Source of the DNA: an uncultured Rhodospirillaceae bacterium | Lineage (GTDB): Bacteria; Pseudomonadota; Alphaproteobacteria; Rhodospirillales; UBA2165 | NCBI GenBank assembly: GCA_913020445.1 | Contig: CAJWAR010000011.1 | Coordinates: 1 to 64,000 of the forward strand | DNA: 64,000 nt | Reading direction: 5' to 3' | Shown: positions 1 to 9,842 of the stretch, one piece after another | How the letters are laid out: each line of letters begins with the position of its first letter | How positions within the stretch are numbered: the first letter of the stretch is position 1 | Program-made: the position numbers and the translations under genes | The notes under the pieces: generated by a model | What the model saw: only the letters and a program-made list of their open reading frames with translations | Databases searched by the model: none | Told to the model about the DNA's origin: nothing

Positions 1-53
1 GCGAAGGCGGCCGGACCGTCGGTGCCGGTGTCGTCGCCGATATTATCGAATAA
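1..53 (+). CDS. tuf: Elongation factor Tu, C-terminal end (partial)
   Basis: Only the last 16 codons and the TAA stop are in the window. The frame reads EGGRTVGAGVVADIIE, which is the characteristic C-terminus of bacterial EF-Tu, the GTPase that delivers aminoacyl-tRNA to the ribosome. The position directly before rpsJ is the standard place for tuf in the alphaproteobacterial str–S10 region. The gene is cut by the window edge, not broken. Confidence 0.93.
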   Translation, partial: EGGRTVGAGVVADIIE

Positions 54-66
54 GGTTTAATGCCAT

Positions 67-91
67 ACGGCGCTTCATGAAGAGGCGCCGT
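67..91 (+). terminator. Hairpin between tuf and rpsJ, possible weak terminator or attenuator
   Basis: ACGGCGC (67-73) pairs with GCGCCGT (85-91) across an 11-nt loop. A short T-containing run (ttagcatttt) follows. The stem is GC-rich but the T tract is poor, so partial termination or RNA processing between tuf and the S10 operon is as likely as full termination. Confidence 0.4.
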
Positions 92-136
92 TAGCATTTT
101 ACGATAAGAAGATTTGAGAAGATTTGGAAATAGAAA

Positions 137-448
137 ATGGTAGACAGTCAAAATATTCGCATTCGACTTAAAGCGTTCGATCATCGGGTGCTTGATAGCT
201 CGACCGCTGAAATAGTGAACACCGCCAAGCGGACGGGTGCACAAGTTCGGGGGCCGATCCCGCTGCCTACCAAGATCGAAAAGTACACCGTGTTGCGCTC
301 GCCGCACATTGATAAGAAATCGCGTGAACAGTTCGAAATTCGGACCCACAAACGGGTGCTCGATATTCTCGATCCCACGCCAGAAACGGTTGATGCATTG
401 ATGAAACTGGACCTCGCGTCCGGCGTTGATGTTGAGATCAAACTCTAG
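137..448 (+). CDS. rpsJ: 30S ribosomal protein S10
   Basis: S10 is a small-subunit head protein that also takes part in NusB/NusG-mediated transcription antitermination. The 103-residue product is full length and carries family motifs such as RIRLKAFDH near the start, RGPIPLPTK around residues 38-46 and the C-terminal GVDVEIKL. It is the first gene of the S10 operon. The upstream region (54-136) holds a hairpin but no promoter I can defend, so it may be read through from tuf. The next gene starts 12 nt downstream. Confidence 0.97.
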   Translation: MVDSQNIRIRLKAFDHRVLDSSTAEIVNTAKRTGAQVRGPIPLPTKIEKYTVLRSPHIDKKSREQFEIRTHKRVLDILDPTPETVDALMKLDLASGVDVEIKL

Positions 449-460
449 GTGGATGAAACC

Positions 461-1330
461 ATGAGAACCGGTCTAATAGCTCAAAAGCTCGGGATGAGTG
501 CCCATTTTGCAGATGATGGTCAGCACATTCCGGTCACGGTCCTGAAGTTGGATAACTGTCAAGTTGTCGCTCAGCGGACCCAGGAAAAGGATGGCTACAC
601 AGCTGTTCAACTCGGTGTTGGCGAAGCCAAAGTTAAAAACGTATCAAAACCGATGCGTGGTCACTTTGCCAAGTCAAAAGTTGAACCTAAAAGCCAAGTT
701 GTCGAATTTCGCGTTTCTGACGATGCCATGATTGATGTCGGCACCGAATTAACCGCCGATCACTTTGTTGCCGGCCAATATGTTGATGCGGTTGGAACGT
801 CACAGGGTAAAGGTTTTGCCGGCGCCATGAAACGTCATGGATTTTCGGGATTGCGCGCATCACACGGTGTCTCAATCTCTCACCGCGCACATGGCTCAAC
901 AGGCCAGTGCCAGGATCCAGGCAAAGTCTTCAAAGGCAAAAAAATGGCCGGTCACATGGGTGATGCTCAGGTGACGAAACAAAGCCTTGAAATCGTTTCA
1001 ACTGACGTTGACCGCGGCATTATTTTGGTCAAAGGCGCCGTGCCGGGTTCCAAAGGCGGTTACGTTCTGCTGAGCGATGCGTTGAAAAAACCATTGCCGG
1101 AAGATGTGCCAATGCCGGCCGGTATTCGCGGTGGCGCAGCCCCTGCGGAAGAAGAAGCCCCAGCTGAAGAAGTTGTTGAAGAAGTTGCTGAAGAAGTTGT
1201 CGAGGAAGCAGTAGAAGCTCAAGAAGAAGCACCAGCGGAAGAAACTCCGGCCGAAGAAGCTCCAGCCGAGGAAGCTCCGGAAGAAGATAATGCAGATGCA
1301 TCTGACGACGATGCGGAAAGTAAGGACTAA
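461..1330 (+). CDS. rplC: 50S ribosomal protein L3 with long acidic C-terminal tail
   Basis: L3 is a primary 23S rRNA-binding protein near the peptidyl-transferase centre. I start it at ATG 461 ([12 protein letters not shown]), which matches the family N-terminus and has a GGTGGA ribosome-binding site 7 nt upstream; a GTG at 449 would add only four residues. The core includes [11 protein letters not shown], holding the Gln that PrmB methylates in other bacteria. The product is 289 residues, well above the roughly 210-230 usual for the family. The excess is a C-terminal tail from about residue 223 built of Ala/Pro/Glu repeats ([17 protein letters not shown]) ending DDDAESKD. The tail is in frame and collinear, so it is not a fusion to another recognisable domain. 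Confidence 0.95.
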   Translation: MRTGLIAQKLGMSAHFADDGQHIPVTVLKLDNCQVVAQRTQEKDGYTAVQLGVGEAKVKNVSKPMRGHFAKSKVEPKSQVVEFRVSDDAMIDVGTELTADHFVAGQYVDAVGTSQGKGFAGAMKRHGFSGLRASHGVSISHRAHGSTGQCQDPGKVFKGKKMAGHMGDAQVTKQSLEIVSTDVDRGIILVKGAVPGSKGGYVLLSDALKKPLPEDVPMPAGIRGGAAPAEEEAPAEEVVEEVAEEVVEEAVEAQEEAPAEETPAEEAPAEEAPEEDNADASDDDAESKD

Positions 1331-1335
1331 GACCA

Positions 1336-1956
1336 ATGAAGTGTCCGGTTATAGATATATCTAACAAGAAGGTGGGAGACATCGATCTCGATGATTCCGT
1401 CTTCGGTGCGCCATCCCGGCCCGATATTTTGTCGCGGATGGTTAATTGGCAGCTCGCCAAACGGCGGTCTGGCAATCACAAGACCAAGCAGCGGGCTGAA
1501 GTTACAGGCTCGACCGCCAAACCGTTTAATCAAAAAGGTACCGGTCGTGCTCGTCAGGGCGATAAAAAGGCCCCGCATATGCGTGGCGGTGGCGTTGCCT
1601 TTGGCCCGCTTGTCCGCTCACACGCCTTTAAAATGCCGCGGAAAGTTCGCCAACTCGCGCTCCGTACTGCACTCTCCGCCAAACAGGCAGACGGTAAACT
1701 GATTATTCTCAGCGAAACCAAAACCAAATCGGCCAAGACCGCTGATCTCGTCAAGCAGGTTAAAAAATTGGGCTGGGACTCAGCGCTGATTATTGATGGC
1801 GCGGAAGTTGATCAAAATTTCGGTCTCGCAGCGCGCAATATTAAAGGTATCGATGTGCTGCCACAGCAAGGTGCCAATGTTTATGACATTCTCCGCTGTG
1901 ACACTTTGGTTCTAACCAAGGATGCGGTCGAGAAATTGGTGGAGCGCCTCAAATGA
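1336..1956 (+). CDS. rplD: 50S ribosomal protein L4
   Basis: L4 lines the nascent-peptide exit tunnel. The 206-residue product has the expected loop region [18 protein letters not shown] (about residues 58-75), which extends into the tunnel, followed by [13 protein letters not shown]. It is full length. In gammaproteobacteria L4 autoregulates the S10 operon, but no equivalent leader structure is visible here. Its TGA overlaps the next start (ATGA), suggesting translational coupling to rplW. Confidence 0.97.
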   Translation: MKCPVIDISNKKVGDIDLDDSVFGAPSRPDILSRMVNWQLAKRRSGNHKTKQRAEVTGSTAKPFNQKGTGRARQGDKKAPHMRGGGVAFGPLVRSHAFKMPRKVRQLALRTALSAKQADGKLIILSETKTKSAKTADLVKQVKKLGWDSALIIDGAEVDQNFGLAARNIKGIDVLPQQGANVYDILRCDTLVLTKDAVEKLVERLK

Positions 1957-2282
1957 GCAAGCACAGTCACCTCGGTAAAAACGTGAAATTGAGCCAGGAA
2001 CGGATGTATGAACTCATCCGCTCGCCGATCATCACGGAAAAAACGACAATCATCTCCGAACATAATCAGGTGAGCTTTAAAGTACCGCTTGATGCCACGA
2101 AACCGGAGATTAGAGCAGCTGTTGAAGGTCTGTTCGAAGTCAAAGTAACTGCGGTCAATACGATCGTGCAAAAAGGTAAAGTGAAACGTTTCCGGGGCCA
2201 CCTCGGCAAACGCTCTGACTTTAAGAAAGCAATTGTGACATTGGTGGACGGCGATTCCATCGATATTACAACGGGAGTATAG
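1953..2282 (+). CDS. rplW: 50S ribosomal protein L23
   Basis: L23 sits at the tunnel exit and is the docking site for signal recognition particle and trigger factor. The motif RSPIITEKT is diagnostic. ATG 1953 overlaps the rplD stop and gives 109 residues, which is somewhat long. An internal ATG at 2004 ([13 protein letters not shown]) has AGGA just upstream and would give a more typical 92 residues. The upstream start adds a Lys/His/Ser-rich leader whose reality is uncertain. I keep the longer form because of the coupling overlap. Confidence 0.93.
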   Translation: MSKHSHLGKNVKLSQERMYELIRSPIITEKTTIISEHNQVSFKVPLDATKPEIRAAVEGLFEVKVTAVNTIVQKGKVKRFRGHLGKRSDFKKAIVTLVDGDSIDITTGV

Positions 2283-2285
2283 AAG

Positions 2286-3110
2286 ATGGCGCTTAGAAAT
2301 TATAAGCCGACGTCTCCGTCACGCCGTAATCTGGTTCTGATTGACCGTTCCGATCTGTGGAAAGGGAAACCGGAAAAGAGCCTCACCGAAGGTCTCTCCA
2401 GCAAAGGCGGCCGGAATAATAAAGGCCGGATCACGGCGCGTCGTCGTGGCGGCGGGCATAAACGCCGCTATCGTATCATTGACTTCAAGCGGCAGAAATT
2501 CGATGTGCCGGCAACGGTTGAGCGGATTGAGCATGATCCTAACCGCAGCGCTTTCATTGCCTTGATCAAATATGAAGACGGCGAGAAAGCCTACATCATT
2601 GCGCCGCAGCGTTTGCAGCCTGGTGACCAGGTTATTTCCGGTGAGAAAGTTGATATCAAACCGGGTAATGCGTTGCCGATGGCGAACATTCCGGTCGGCA
2701 CGATCATTCATAATATCGAACTTAAAGTTGGCGGCGGCGCCCAGGTTGCCCGTTCTGCCGGTACTTATGTTCAATTGATTGGTAAAGACCAAGGCTATGC
2801 CCAACTGCGCATGAACTCCGGTGAAATCCGGATCGTTCGCGCTGAATGCATGGCGACCATTGGTGCCGTATCCAATCCCGACAAAGCAAATATCAAACTT
2901 GGTAAAGCTGGTCGTAAACGCTGGTTGGGTAAACGCCCTGCTGTTCGTGGCGTGGCGATGAACCCGGTTGATCACCCTCATGGTGGTGGTGAAGGCCGGA
3001 CTTCCGGTGGTCGTCATCCGGTGACGCCATGGGGTAAGCCAACCAAGGGTAAACGAACTCGTAGCAACAAGAAAACCGATCGGCTGATTATCCGCCGGCG
3101 GAAACGTTAA
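2286..3110 (+). CDS. rplB: 50S ribosomal protein L2
   Basis: L2 binds 23S rRNA and is needed for subunit association and peptidyl transfer. The 274-residue product is the usual length. It contains [20 protein letters not shown] (about 41-60), which spans the RNA-binding region, and [11 protein letters not shown] near residue 228, whose His is the conserved functional residue of the family. It begins 3 nt after rplW and is followed by a strong AGGAGG before rpsS. Confidence 0.98.
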   Translation: MALRNYKPTSPSRRNLVLIDRSDLWKGKPEKSLTEGLSSKGGRNNKGRITARRRGGGHKRRYRIIDFKRQKFDVPATVERIEHDPNRSAFIALIKYEDGEKAYIIAPQRLQPGDQVISGEKVDIKPGNALPMANIPVGTIIHNIELKVGGGAQVARSAGTYVQLIGKDQGYAQLRMNSGEIRIVRAECMATIGAVSNPDKANIKLGKAGRKRWLGKRPAVRGVAMNPVDHPHGGGEGRTSGGRHPVTPWGKPTKGKRTRSNKKTDRLIIRRRKR

Positions 3111-3119
3111 GGAGGAACC

Positions 3120-3398
3120 GTGGCACGTTCTGTATGGAAAGGACCGTTCGTCGATTCCTATCTGCTTAAGAAAGCGGAAGCATCGCGCGTATCTGGTCGT
3201 AATGATGTGATCAAAACCTGGTCCCGTCGCTCGACTGTTCTACCGCAATTCGTTGGCTTGACCTTCGGCGTTTATAACGGCCGGAAGTTTATCCCTATTT
3301 TGGTGACTGAAAATATGGTCGGTCACAAATTGGGTGAGTTCTCGCCGACGAGAACCTTTCTCGGCCATGCGGCCGATAAAAAAGTTGTGAGGGAATAG
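3120..3398 (+). CDS. rpsS: 30S ribosomal protein S19
   Basis: S19 is a small-subunit head protein contacting S13 and the inter-subunit bridge. The 92-residue product starts at GTG 3120 ([12 protein letters not shown]), preceded by an excellent AAGGAGG at 3109-3115. The motif [13 protein letters not shown] at the C-terminal side is typical. No other start gives the conserved N-terminus, so GTG is well supported. Confidence 0.97.
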   Translation: MARSVWKGPFVDSYLLKKAEASRVSGRNDVIKTWSRRSTVLPQFVGLTFGVYNGRKFIPILVTENMVGHKLGEFSPTRTFLGHAADKKVVRE

Positions 3399-3400
3399 TC

Positions 3401-3781
3401 ATGGGCAAGAAAGCAGCAGCCCGGCGATTTGCCGATAATGAAGCCATGGCATATGGCAAAATGATTCGGACCTCACCGCAGAAAATCAACCTGGTGGCTG
3501 AAAGCATTCGCGGTAAATCCTGCGAAGCGGCACTGAATGATTTGACTTTCTCGACCCGCCGGATTGCCGGTGAGGTTAAAAAAGTACTGCAATCGGCCAT
3601 CGCCAATGCTGAGAACAACCAGCAGCTCGATATTGATCGGCTGTATGTTGCCGAAGCAAGTGCTGGCCGGGCTTTTGTAATGAAACGCTGGCGGCCGCGG
3701 GCTCGTGGCCGTACCGGCAGAATTTTTAAACCGTTCAGCAACTTGACCATCGTTGTTCGTGAACGTGAGGAGACCGCATAA
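3401..3781 (+). CDS. rplV: 50S ribosomal protein L22
   Basis: L22 forms, with L4, the narrow constriction of the exit tunnel. The 126-residue product has [17 protein letters not shown] near the start and [13 protein letters not shown] in the tunnel-facing hairpin. It is full length. It starts 2 nt after rpsS, and its TAA shares a base with the rpsC start (TAATG), indicating coupled translation. Confidence 0.97.
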   Translation: MGKKAAARRFADNEAMAYGKMIRTSPQKINLVAESIRGKSCEAALNDLTFSTRRIAGEVKKVLQSAIANAENNQQLDIDRLYVAEASAGRAFVMKRWRPRARGRTGRIFKPFSNLTIVVREREETA

Positions 3782-4461
3782 TGGGTCAAAAAGTAAACCC
3801 GATAGGCTTTCGCTTAGGCATCAACCGTACCTGGGATTCCCGTTGGTATGCTGAAGCCGGCAGTTATGCAGAACAGTTGCATGAGGATTTGGCTATTCGC
3901 GAATTTCTGCAAGATCGCCTCAAACAGGCTGGTCTCAGCAAAATTATCATCGAACGTCCTGCCAAGCGTGCTCGGATAACAATCCATACTGCGCGTCCAG
4001 GTGTCGTCATCGGTAAAAAAGGCGCCGACATTGAAACGCTGCGTAAAGCGCTTTCAGAACGGACCGGCGGCGAAGTTAGCTTGAACATCGTTGAAATTCG
4101 CAAGCCCGAGATTGATGCGACCTTGATTGCTGAAAATATTGCGCAGCAGCTGGAACGCCGGATTGCCTTCCGGCGCGCCATGAAGCGTGCGGTTCAGTCC
4201 GCTATTCGTCTCGGCGCTGAAGGTATTAGGATCAATTGTGCCGGTCGTTTGGGCGGTGCTGAAATTGCTCGTACGGAATGGTATCGCGAAGGTCAAGTGC
4301 CGCTCCACACGTTGCGTGCTGACATCGATTATGGTGTTGCTCGCGCCAAAACAACTTATGGCATCTGCGGCGTAAAAGTCTGGGTCTATAAAGGTGAAAT
4401 TCTCGCCCATGATCCAATGGCGCAGGATAAAAAAGCTGAAGCACAGCAGCCCTCTCGTTAA
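3781..4461 (+). CDS. rpsC: 30S ribosomal protein S3
   Basis: S3 forms part of the mRNA entry channel and its helicase site. The 226-residue product has the start [13 protein letters not shown], the KH-domain [12 protein letters not shown] (about residues 76-87, containing GKKG) and the C-terminal domain motif [17 protein letters not shown]. Length and motifs are normal. It overlaps rplV by one base; a 31-nt spacer separates it from rplP. Confidence 0.98.
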   Translation: MGQKVNPIGFRLGINRTWDSRWYAEAGSYAEQLHEDLAIREFLQDRLKQAGLSKIIIERPAKRARITIHTARPGVVIGKKGADIETLRKALSERTGGEVSLNIVEIRKPEIDATLIAENIAQQLERRIAFRRAMKRAVQSAIRLGAEGIRINCAGRLGGAEIARTEWYREGQVPLHTLRADIDYGVARAKTTYGICGVKVWVYKGEILAHDPMAQDKKAEAQQPSR

Positions 4462-4492
4462 TTGAATTATTTGAGTAAGAAAGTCTAAAGCA

Positions 4493-4912
4493 ATGTTGCA
4501 ACCAAAACGCACAAAATACCGGAAGGCCCATAAAGGGCGCATTCACGGCAATGCTAAAGGCGGTACGGATCTTAACTTTGGTGCCTATGGCTTAAAAGCG
4601 ATGGACCCGGCGCGCATTACGTCGCGCCAGATCGAGGCAGCTCGGCGCGCCATGACCCGGCACATGAAACGTGCTGGCCGGGTCTGGATCAGGATTTTCC
4701 CTGATGTTCCGGTATCGCAAAAACCGGCTGAGGTTCGTCAAGGTAAAGGTAAAGGTAACCCGGAATTTTGGGTTGCGCGGGTAAAACCAGGCCGGGTCAT
4801 GTTTGAACTGGATGGTGTGCCGGAAGACGTGGCGCGCCGTGCTTTTGAATTGGCGGCAGCCAAATTGCCGATCAATACGAAGTTTGTTCAACGTCTCGGA
4901 ACAGGAAGCTAA
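4493..4912 (+). CDS. rplP: 50S ribosomal protein L16
   Basis: L16 helps position tRNA in the A site. The 139-residue product opens [16 protein letters not shown], the invariant family start, and contains [14 protein letters not shown] in the core. Length is standard. It is followed 4 nt later by rpmC. Confidence 0.98.
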   Translation: MLQPKRTKYRKAHKGRIHGNAKGGTDLNFGAYGLKAMDPARITSRQIEAARRAMTRHMKRAGRVWIRIFPDVPVSQKPAEVRQGKGKGNPEFWVARVKPGRVMFELDGVPEDVARRAFELAAAKLPINTKFVQRLGTGS

Positions 4913-4916
4913 ATCG

Positions 4917-5117
4917 ATGAAAGCTGAAGACGTACGTGCAAAGACAGTCGATGAGTTGAACGATCAACTCAATGATTTGAGTAAAGAAGCGTTCAATCTG
5001 CGTTTCCAGGCAGCCTCTGGCCAATTGGAAAACGCCGCTCGGGTGCGCGAAGTTCGCCGCGATCTGGCACGGGTTAAAACGATTTTGAATGAGAAAAAGC
5101 GCGCGAGCGCATCTTAA
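4917..5117 (+). CDS. rpmC: 50S ribosomal protein L29
   Basis: L29 is a small two-helix protein at the tunnel exit beside L23. The 66-residue product ([15 protein letters not shown]...) starts at ATG 4917 and has the family motif [16 protein letters not shown] around residue 27, followed by a basic second helix. A longer in-frame opening exists upstream but overlaps rplP and has no family similarity. Confidence 0.94.
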   Translation: MKAEDVRAKTVDELNDQLNDLSKEAFNLRFQAASGQLENAARVREVRRDLARVKTILNEKKRASAS

Positions 5118-5128
5118 GGAGTTAATTG

Positions 5129-5365
5129 ATGCCTAAGCGAATTATGCAAGGTGTCGTGGTAAGCGACAAAATGGACAAGACGATCGTCGTCAATGTCGAG
5201 CGACGCATGCAGCATCCGCTCTACAAAAAGTTTATTCGGCGTTCGAAAAAATATGTGGCCCATGATGAAGGCAATGCCTGCAAAGAAGGTGATGTTGTTC
5301 AAATTCAGGAATGCCGGCCGATTTCGAAACGCAAAAAATGGGAAGTAATCACCGCGGCGGAATAA
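5129..5365 (+). CDS. rpsQ: 30S ribosomal protein S17
   Basis: S17 binds 16S rRNA early in 30S assembly. I choose ATG 5129 ([18 protein letters not shown]) over a TTG one codon upstream because it fits the family and the AAGGAG at 5116-5121. The product is 78 residues with an OB fold; [11 protein letters not shown] and [13 protein letters not shown] are typical. Confidence 0.96.
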   Translation: MPKRIMQGVVVSDKMDKTIVVNVERRMQHPLYKKFIRRSKKYVAHDEGNACKEGDVVQIQECRPISKRKKWEVITAAE

Positions 5366-5399
5366 GCTGCCGCAGGTGAATGAGTAAAGGAAAAGTAAT

Positions 5400-5768
5400 A
5401 TGATCCAGATGCAAACCAACCTGGATGTCGCCGATAACTCAGGCGCGAGACGGGTGCAGTGCATCAAGGTTCTTGGCGGGTCCAAGCGCCGGACAGCTTC
5501 AGTTGGCGACGTTATTGTCGTCTCCGTGAAAGAAGCCATTCCGCGCGGTCGCGTTAAGAAAGGTGAGATGCACCGGGCTGTCGTTGTCCGAACCAAAAAA
5601 GAGATCCGTCGTAAAGATGGTAGCGCTATTCGGTTCGACAGTAATGCGGCGGTTTTGATCAGCCAACAAAATGAGCCTGTCGGGACCCGTATTTTTGGCC
5701 CGGTAACGCGCGAGCTGCGGGGGAAAAAATTCATGAAAATTATTTCTCTTGCTCCGGAGGTCCTGTAA
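5400..5768 (+). CDS. rplN: 50S ribosomal protein L14
   Basis: L14 contributes to inter-subunit bridges and binds L19. The 122-residue product starts [19 protein letters not shown], the near-invariant family N-terminus, and ends in the typical [11 protein letters not shown] 34-nt spacer follows rpsQ. It abuts rplX directly, with the start codon right after the stop. Confidence 0.98.
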   Translation: MIQMQTNLDVADNSGARRVQCIKVLGGSKRRTASVGDVIVVSVKEAIPRGRVKKGEMHRAVVVRTKKEIRRKDGSAIRFDSNAAVLISQQNEPVGTRIFGPVTRELRGKKFMKIISLAPEVL

Positions 5769-6089
5769 ATGACGAAATTTAAAGTCAAGAAGGGCGATCG
5801 GGTGATCGTTCTGACCGGTAAAGACAAGGGCAAGACAGGTGAAATCCTGAAGATGTTCCCGGATGACCTGCGCGCCATTGTGCAAGGTGTCAATATGGTG
5901 AAACGCCATACTGCGCCGTCGCAAGTCGGTGCCGGTGGGATCGTTGAAAAGGAATCGACCATTCATATTTCTAACCTTGCTCACGTCGATCCAAAAGACA
6001 GCAACGCAACACGCGTCGGATATAAGACTTTGGAAGATGGACGAAAAGTCCGTTATGCCAAACGCTCCGGCGAAGTTGTCGATATATAG
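5769..6089 (+). CDS. rplX: 50S ribosomal protein L24
   Basis: L24 is an assembly initiator for the 50S subunit with a KOW motif. The KOW segment is visible as [20 protein letters not shown] (about residues 7-26), and [15 protein letters not shown] follows. The length of 106 residues is normal. The start directly follows the rplN stop, with AGGAGGT-like sequence (cggaggtcc) inside the rplN end acting as its ribosome-binding site. Confidence 0.97.
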   Translation: MTKFKVKKGDRVIVLTGKDKGKTGEILKMFPDDLRAIVQGVNMVKRHTAPSQVGAGGIVEKESTIHISNLAHVDPKDSNATRVGYKTLEDGRKVRYAKRSGEVVDI

Positions 6090-6100
6090 GGTGAATTGAG

Positions 6101-6640
6101 ATGACTCGTTTAAGCGAAAGCTTCAATTCTGAAGTAAAACCGGCCCTGATTTCTCAGTTTGGATATACCAACGAGATGCAGGTTCCGAAACTTGAGAAGA
6201 TCGTCATCAACATGGGTGTTGGTGAAGCTTCCCAGGATAAAAAGAAGATCGAATCCGCATTAGAAGAAATGATGCTGATTTCCGGTCAGAAACCTATCAT
6301 TACGCGGGCGCGCAAATCAATTGCCACCTACAAATTGCGTGATGGCATGATTGTCGGCTGCAAAGTAACACTGCGTGGAGATCGGATGTACGAATTCCTT
6401 GATCGCCTCGTTAACATTGCTTTGCCACGGGTTCGGGACTTTCGCGGTATTTCTCCGAAAAGTTTTGACGGCCGTGGGAATTTTGCTCTCGGTATTAAGG
6501 AACAGATCGTGTTCCCCGAGATCAATTACGACAAAGTTGATCAAATTCGCGGTATGGACGTCGTTATTTGCACGACGGCTGAGACTGATGACGAAGCACG
6601 TGAGCTTCTCAGAGGTTTCAACATGCCATTTACTAATTAA
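6101..6640 (+). CDS. rplE: 50S ribosomal protein L5
   Basis: L5 binds 5S rRNA and contacts P-site tRNA. The 179-residue product contains [16 protein letters not shown] (about 28-43), [14 protein letters not shown] and [15 protein letters not shown], all diagnostic. Length is normal. A ribosome-binding site (gggtgaattgag) lies before ATG 6101. Confidence 0.98.
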   Translation: MTRLSESFNSEVKPALISQFGYTNEMQVPKLEKIVINMGVGEASQDKKKIESALEEMMLISGQKPIITRARKSIATYKLRDGMIVGCKVTLRGDRMYEFLDRLVNIALPRVRDFRGISPKSFDGRGNFALGIKEQIVFPEINYDKVDQIRGMDVVICTTAETDDEARELLRGFNMPFTN

Positions 6641-6664
6641 TAGAACGACGGAGCCTTATAGATC

Positions 6665-6970
6665 ATGGCAAAGAAAAGTGTCGTCGAGCGAAACAAAAAA
6701 CGCATTCGGTTGGCTGAAAAATATGCCGCGAAGCGTGCGGCCTTGAAAGCAATTAGCAAGGATGACTCCTTGTCTGCTGAGGAACGTTTTGACGCTCAAT
6801 TGAAATTGGCAAAATTACCGCGCAATTCTTCCCAGACGCGCGTCAGGTTACGCTGCGCATTATCTGGTCGTGGACGCGGTAACTATCGCAAATTCCGCAT
6901 GTCGCGAATTGCGTTACGTGAGTTGGCCTCGCACGGGAAAATCCCGGGCATGGTTAAGTCGAGCTGGTAA
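6665..6970 (+). CDS. rpsN: 30S ribosomal protein S14, zinc-free form
   Basis: S14 is a head protein of the small subunit. The 101-residue product has [20 protein letters not shown] and ends [11 protein letters not shown]. It lacks the CxxC pairs of the short zinc-binding paralogue, so it is the long zinc-independent type usual in proteobacteria. Confidence 0.97.
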   Translation: MAKKSVVERNKKRIRLAEKYAAKRAALKAISKDDSLSAEERFDAQLKLAKLPRNSSQTRVRLRCALSGRGRGNYRKFRMSRIALRELASHGKIPGMVKSSW

Positions 6971-6985
6971 GGGAGGAACACATAT

Positions 6986-7384
6986 ATGTCTATGAGTGAT
7001 CCCGTTGCGGATTTATTAACCAGAATTCGAAATGGCCAGCGCGCCAAGAAGAGTTCTATCCAAACGCCAGCTTCTAAACTTCGGGCGAATGTCCTCGATG
7101 TGTTGAAGCGGGAAGGCTATATCCGCGATTATTCACAAGGAAATATCCGCAAAGGCATCGATGAAATTACCATCGAGCTGAAATACTTTGACGGCGAGCC
7201 GGTGATCAGAGAGATCAGCCGTGTTTCCTCGCCAGGTTGCCGGGTATATTCCAAAATCAAAGACTTGCCGCGCATCTATAACGGCCTGGGTATCGCCATT
7301 TTGTCGACCCCTCGCGGTGTGATGTCGGACGCCGAAGCGCGTGCTGCCAATGTTGGCGGCGAAGTTTTGTGCCACGTATTCTAG
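6986..7384 (+). CDS. rpsH: 30S ribosomal protein S8
   Basis: S8 binds 16S rRNA and, in E. coli, represses the spc operon by binding its mRNA near rplE. The 132-residue product starts [18 protein letters not shown], a typical alphaproteobacterial N-terminus, and has [16 protein letters not shown] before the C-terminal RNA-binding strand. GGGAGGA lies just upstream. I did not identify a matching S8 operator near rplE. Confidence 0.97.
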   Translation: MSMSDPVADLLTRIRNGQRAKKSSIQTPASKLRANVLDVLKREGYIRDYSQGNIRKGIDEITIELKYFDGEPVIREISRVSSPGCRVYSKIKDLPRIYNGLGIAILSTPRGVMSDAEARAANVGGEVLCHVF

Positions 7385-7405
7385 GTTGAGGAGGCACAGC
7401 AGAAA

Positions 7406-7939
7406 ATGTCACGTGTAGGATTAACACCAGTTATCATTCCAGACGGCGTAACCGTCGATTTGACTGATAAAGTTATGACCGCCAAAGGTAAGCTGGGTGA
7501 ATTGAACCTGACTTTTGTTGACGATGTTATCCCCTCTCTTGAAGAGGGCAAACTCTGGGTCAAGCCAGCCAATGATACGCTGAAAGCCCGCAAGTTGTGG
7601 GGTACGTTCCGGTCTCTGGCTGGAAATGTTGTTCAAGGCGTCAATGAAGGCTACAGCAAGGAACTGCAAGTAAACGGCGTTGGTTACCGCGCCCAGATTC
7701 AAGGCAAAGACTTGGTTCTTCAGCTTGGTCACAGCCATGAAATTCGCCATCCAATTCCAGAAGGCATCAAAATTACATGTGAAACGCAGAACGATATCTC
7801 GATATCCGGTGCGGATAAGCAGTTGGTCGGTAGTATTGCTGCCAAAATCCGCTCTTATCGCCCGCCAGAACCTTACAAAGGCAAAGGCGTGAAGTACAAG
7901 GATGAGCAGATTCTGCGTAAAGAAGGGAAGAAGAAGTAG
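7406..7939 (+). CDS. rplF: 50S ribosomal protein L6
   Basis: L6 lies near the factor-binding site of the 50S subunit. The 177-residue product has the two repeated L6 folds; LQVNGVGYRAQIQGKDLVL around residue 87 and the C-terminal RPPEPYKGKGVKYKDE are diagnostic. A GAGGAGG ribosome-binding site precedes ATG 7406. Confidence 0.98.
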   Translation: MSRVGLTPVIIPDGVTVDLTDKVMTAKGKLGELNLTFVDDVIPSLEEGKLWVKPANDTLKARKLWGTFRSLAGNVVQGVNEGYSKELQVNGVGYRAQIQGKDLVLQLGHSHEIRHPIPEGIKITCETQNDISISGADKQLVGSIAAKIRSYRPPEPYKGKGVKYKDEQILRKEGKKK

Positions 7940-7942
7940 GTC

Positions 7943-8305
7943 ATGAAAACGACGAAGCAGCTTTTTAACCGTCGGGCGCAGCGCACTCGCGGTAAAGTTA
8001 AAAAGAACAATAGCGGTCGTCCGCGTTTGGCCGTTTTCCGTTCTGGTAAACACATTTACGCGCAAATTATTGATGATGTCAGCGGCTCAACTGTCGTGTC
8101 TGCCTCATCGATCGATAAAGATGTGCGCGGAAAAATAAAAAATGGCGCCAACATTGATGCTGCCACTGAAGTTGGCAAAGTAGTTGCTGAGCGCGCCAAA
8201 AAAGCCGGTGTCGAGACCGTAGTCTTCGATCGCGGCGGCTATTTATATCATGGTCGGGTGAAAGCTCTGGCCGAGGCTGCCCGTGAGGGCGGACTGTCAT
8301 TCTAG
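7943..8305 (+). CDS. rplR: 50S ribosomal protein L18
   Basis: L18 binds 5S rRNA together with L5 and L25. The 120-residue product has [19 protein letters not shown] near the start and ends in [15 protein letters not shown], the family terminus. It begins 3 nt after rplF. Confidence 0.97.
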   Translation: MKTTKQLFNRRAQRTRGKVKKNNSGRPRLAVFRSGKHIYAQIIDDVSGSTVVSASSIDKDVRGKIKNGANIDAATEVGKVVAERAKKAGVETVVFDRGGYLYHGRVKALAEAAREGGLSF

Positions 8306-8317
8306 GAGTTATGGTAG

Positions 8318-8977
8318 ATGGCACAAGAACCTAAAACGCAAGGCCCGAAGGGTCCCAATCAAGGTCAGCGAGGCGGCCAAAGAGGCGGTCGCGGTGGTCA
8401 ACGCGGCCAACGTGGTGATCGCCAGGATCGCGGTGACCGTGATGGTGATGAACTGATTGACAAATTAGTCGGCATTAACCGTGTCGCTAAGGTTGTTAAA
8501 GGTGGCCGGCGCTTTGGTTTTGCCGCTCTCGTTGTTGTCGGTGATGGCCGTGGCCGGGTTGGTTTCGGCAGCGGTAAAGCCCGCGAAGTGCCGGAGGCAA
8601 TTCGTAAAGCGACCGAGTCGGCTAAACGCAAACTTATCCGTGTGCCGCTACGTGAAGGCAGGACTTTGCATCATGATGTTCAAGGCCGCTTTGGCGCTGG
8701 TAAAGTGATTGTCCGGGCGGCGCCTGCCGGTACCGGTATCATTGCTGGTGGCCCAATGCGTGCGGTGTTTGAAACTTTGGGCGTGCAGGACGTTGTGGCT
8801 AAATCAAACGGCTCGCCGAACCCTTATAACATGATCAAAGCGACTTTCGACGCACTACAGAATTTAGCATCGCCACGGGCGATTGCTGCCAAACGCGGTA
8901 AAAAAGTTAGCGATATTGTCGGTCGTCGTGATGGCGCTCAGGCAGTAAAAGACCAGGCAGAAAAAGAAACGGCATAA
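8318..8977 (+). CDS. rpsE: 30S ribosomal protein S5 with Arg/Gly-rich N-terminal extension
   Basis: S5 shapes the mRNA entry channel and affects decoding fidelity. The conserved core begins near residue 46 ([19 protein letters not shown]), and [19 protein letters not shown] marks the second domain. The product is 219 residues against about 165-190 in most relatives. The extra length is mainly the first 43 residues, rich in Gly, Arg, Gln and Asp with repeated RGG and RGGQRG units. The extension has normal codons and a good start, with GGAG upstream, so I treat it as real. Confidence 0.96.
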   Translation: MAQEPKTQGPKGPNQGQRGGQRGGRGGQRGQRGDRQDRGDRDGDELIDKLVGINRVAKVVKGGRRFGFAALVVVGDGRGRVGFGSGKAREVPEAIRKATESAKRKLIRVPLREGRTLHHDVQGRFGAGKVIVRAAPAGTGIIAGGPMRAVFETLGVQDVVAKSNGSPNPYNMIKATFDALQNLASPRAIAAKRGKKVSDIVGRRDGAQAVKDQAEKETA

Positions 8978-8981
8978 GACC

Positions 8982-9176
8982 ATGGCTGATACAAAAGCAA
9001 CTGTTACCATAACTCAAATCGGCAGCCCGATCGGCCGCCGCAAAGATCAACGCCAGACTTTGGTTGGTTTGGGGCTCAATAAAATGCACCGGACCCGGAC
9101 ACTGGAAGATACCCCGGCAGTTCGCGGCATGATCAATAAGGTCCAACATTTGGTCCGCGTTGAAGACGGCGCTTAA
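8982..9176 (+). CDS. rpmD: 50S ribosomal protein L30
   Basis: L30 is a small non-universal 50S protein. The 64-residue product has [20 protein letters not shown] and [18 protein letters not shown], which match the family. It starts 4 nt after rpsE and is followed by rplO after 11 nt. Confidence 0.96.
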   Translation: MADTKATVTITQIGSPIGRRKDQRQTLVGLGLNKMHRTRTLEDTPAVRGMINKVQHLVRVEDGA

Positions 9177-9187
9177 GGAATAGTAAT

Positions 9188-9820
9188 ATGAGACTGAACG
9201 AAATTCGTGATAACGAAGGTGCCCGCAAACTGCGCACCCGTGTTGGCCGCGGCGAAGGCTCCGGTAAGGGTAAAACCGGCGGCCGTGGCATCAAAGGTCA
9301 GAAATCCCGCTCTGGTGTATCATTGATCGGTTTTGAAGGCGGTCAAATGCCGATTTACCGGCGGACACCAAAACGCGGTTTCAACAATATCTTTGCCAAG
9401 AAATTTGAAATCGTCAATCTTGGGCGCTTGCAAAAAGCCATTGATGAAAAGCAATTTGACGCCAAATCGACAGTTAATGTCGAAACCCTGGCTGCTGCCG
9501 GCTTGATTCGCGGCAACAAGGATGGTGTTCGTTTGCTGGCTAAAGGTGAGCTTAAAGCTGGTTTAACTTGCGAGGTATCCGGGGCGTCAAAATCGGCTAT
9601 CGAAGCGATTGAAAAAGCCGGCGGCAAAGTAACATTGCCGTCAGCGACCAAAGTTGAACTTGAAGCGCAGGAAAAATCGGCTAAATCAAAAGCTAAGAAA
9701 GATGCTGCAGTTCCAGCTAAAAAAGCCGCTCCTGCTGATGACGATGAAGATGCAGCACCGAAGGCTGAAAAAGACGCTGAGCCAGCTCCTGAAGCTGACT
9801 CAAAAGCTGACGCTGAATAA
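9188..9820 (+). CDS. rplO: 50S ribosomal protein L15 with charged C-terminal tail
   Basis: L15 is a late-assembly 50S protein. The core carries [19 protein letters not shown] near residue 19 and [17 protein letters not shown]. The family usually ends near residue 150-160 with a motif like KVELE, seen here at about residues 155-159. Another 50 or so residues follow, first Lys/Ala-rich and then Asp/Glu/Ala-rich, ending ADSKADAE. The tail resembles the one on L3 in the same operon. Confidence 0.95.
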   Translation: MRLNEIRDNEGARKLRTRVGRGEGSGKGKTGGRGIKGQKSRSGVSLIGFEGGQMPIYRRTPKRGFNNIFAKKFEIVNLGRLQKAIDEKQFDAKSTVNVETLAAAGLIRGNKDGVRLLAKGELKAGLTCEVSGASKSAIEAIEKAGGKVTLPSATKVELEAQEKSAKSKAKKDAAVPAKKAAPADDDEDAAPKAEKDAEPAPEADSKADAE

Positions 9821-9842
9821 TTAGGGACGCTAGAGGAAGATA

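Noticed and set aside
449-460. GTG at 449 as the rplC start
   Set aside because: It adds four non-conserved residues and places the ribosome-binding site inside the gene; ATG 461 matches the family.
5114-5962. 282-codon minus-strand open frame across rpsQ-rplN-rplX
   Set aside because: It lies fully antisense to three well-conserved ribosomal genes, and its product has no recognisable motif.
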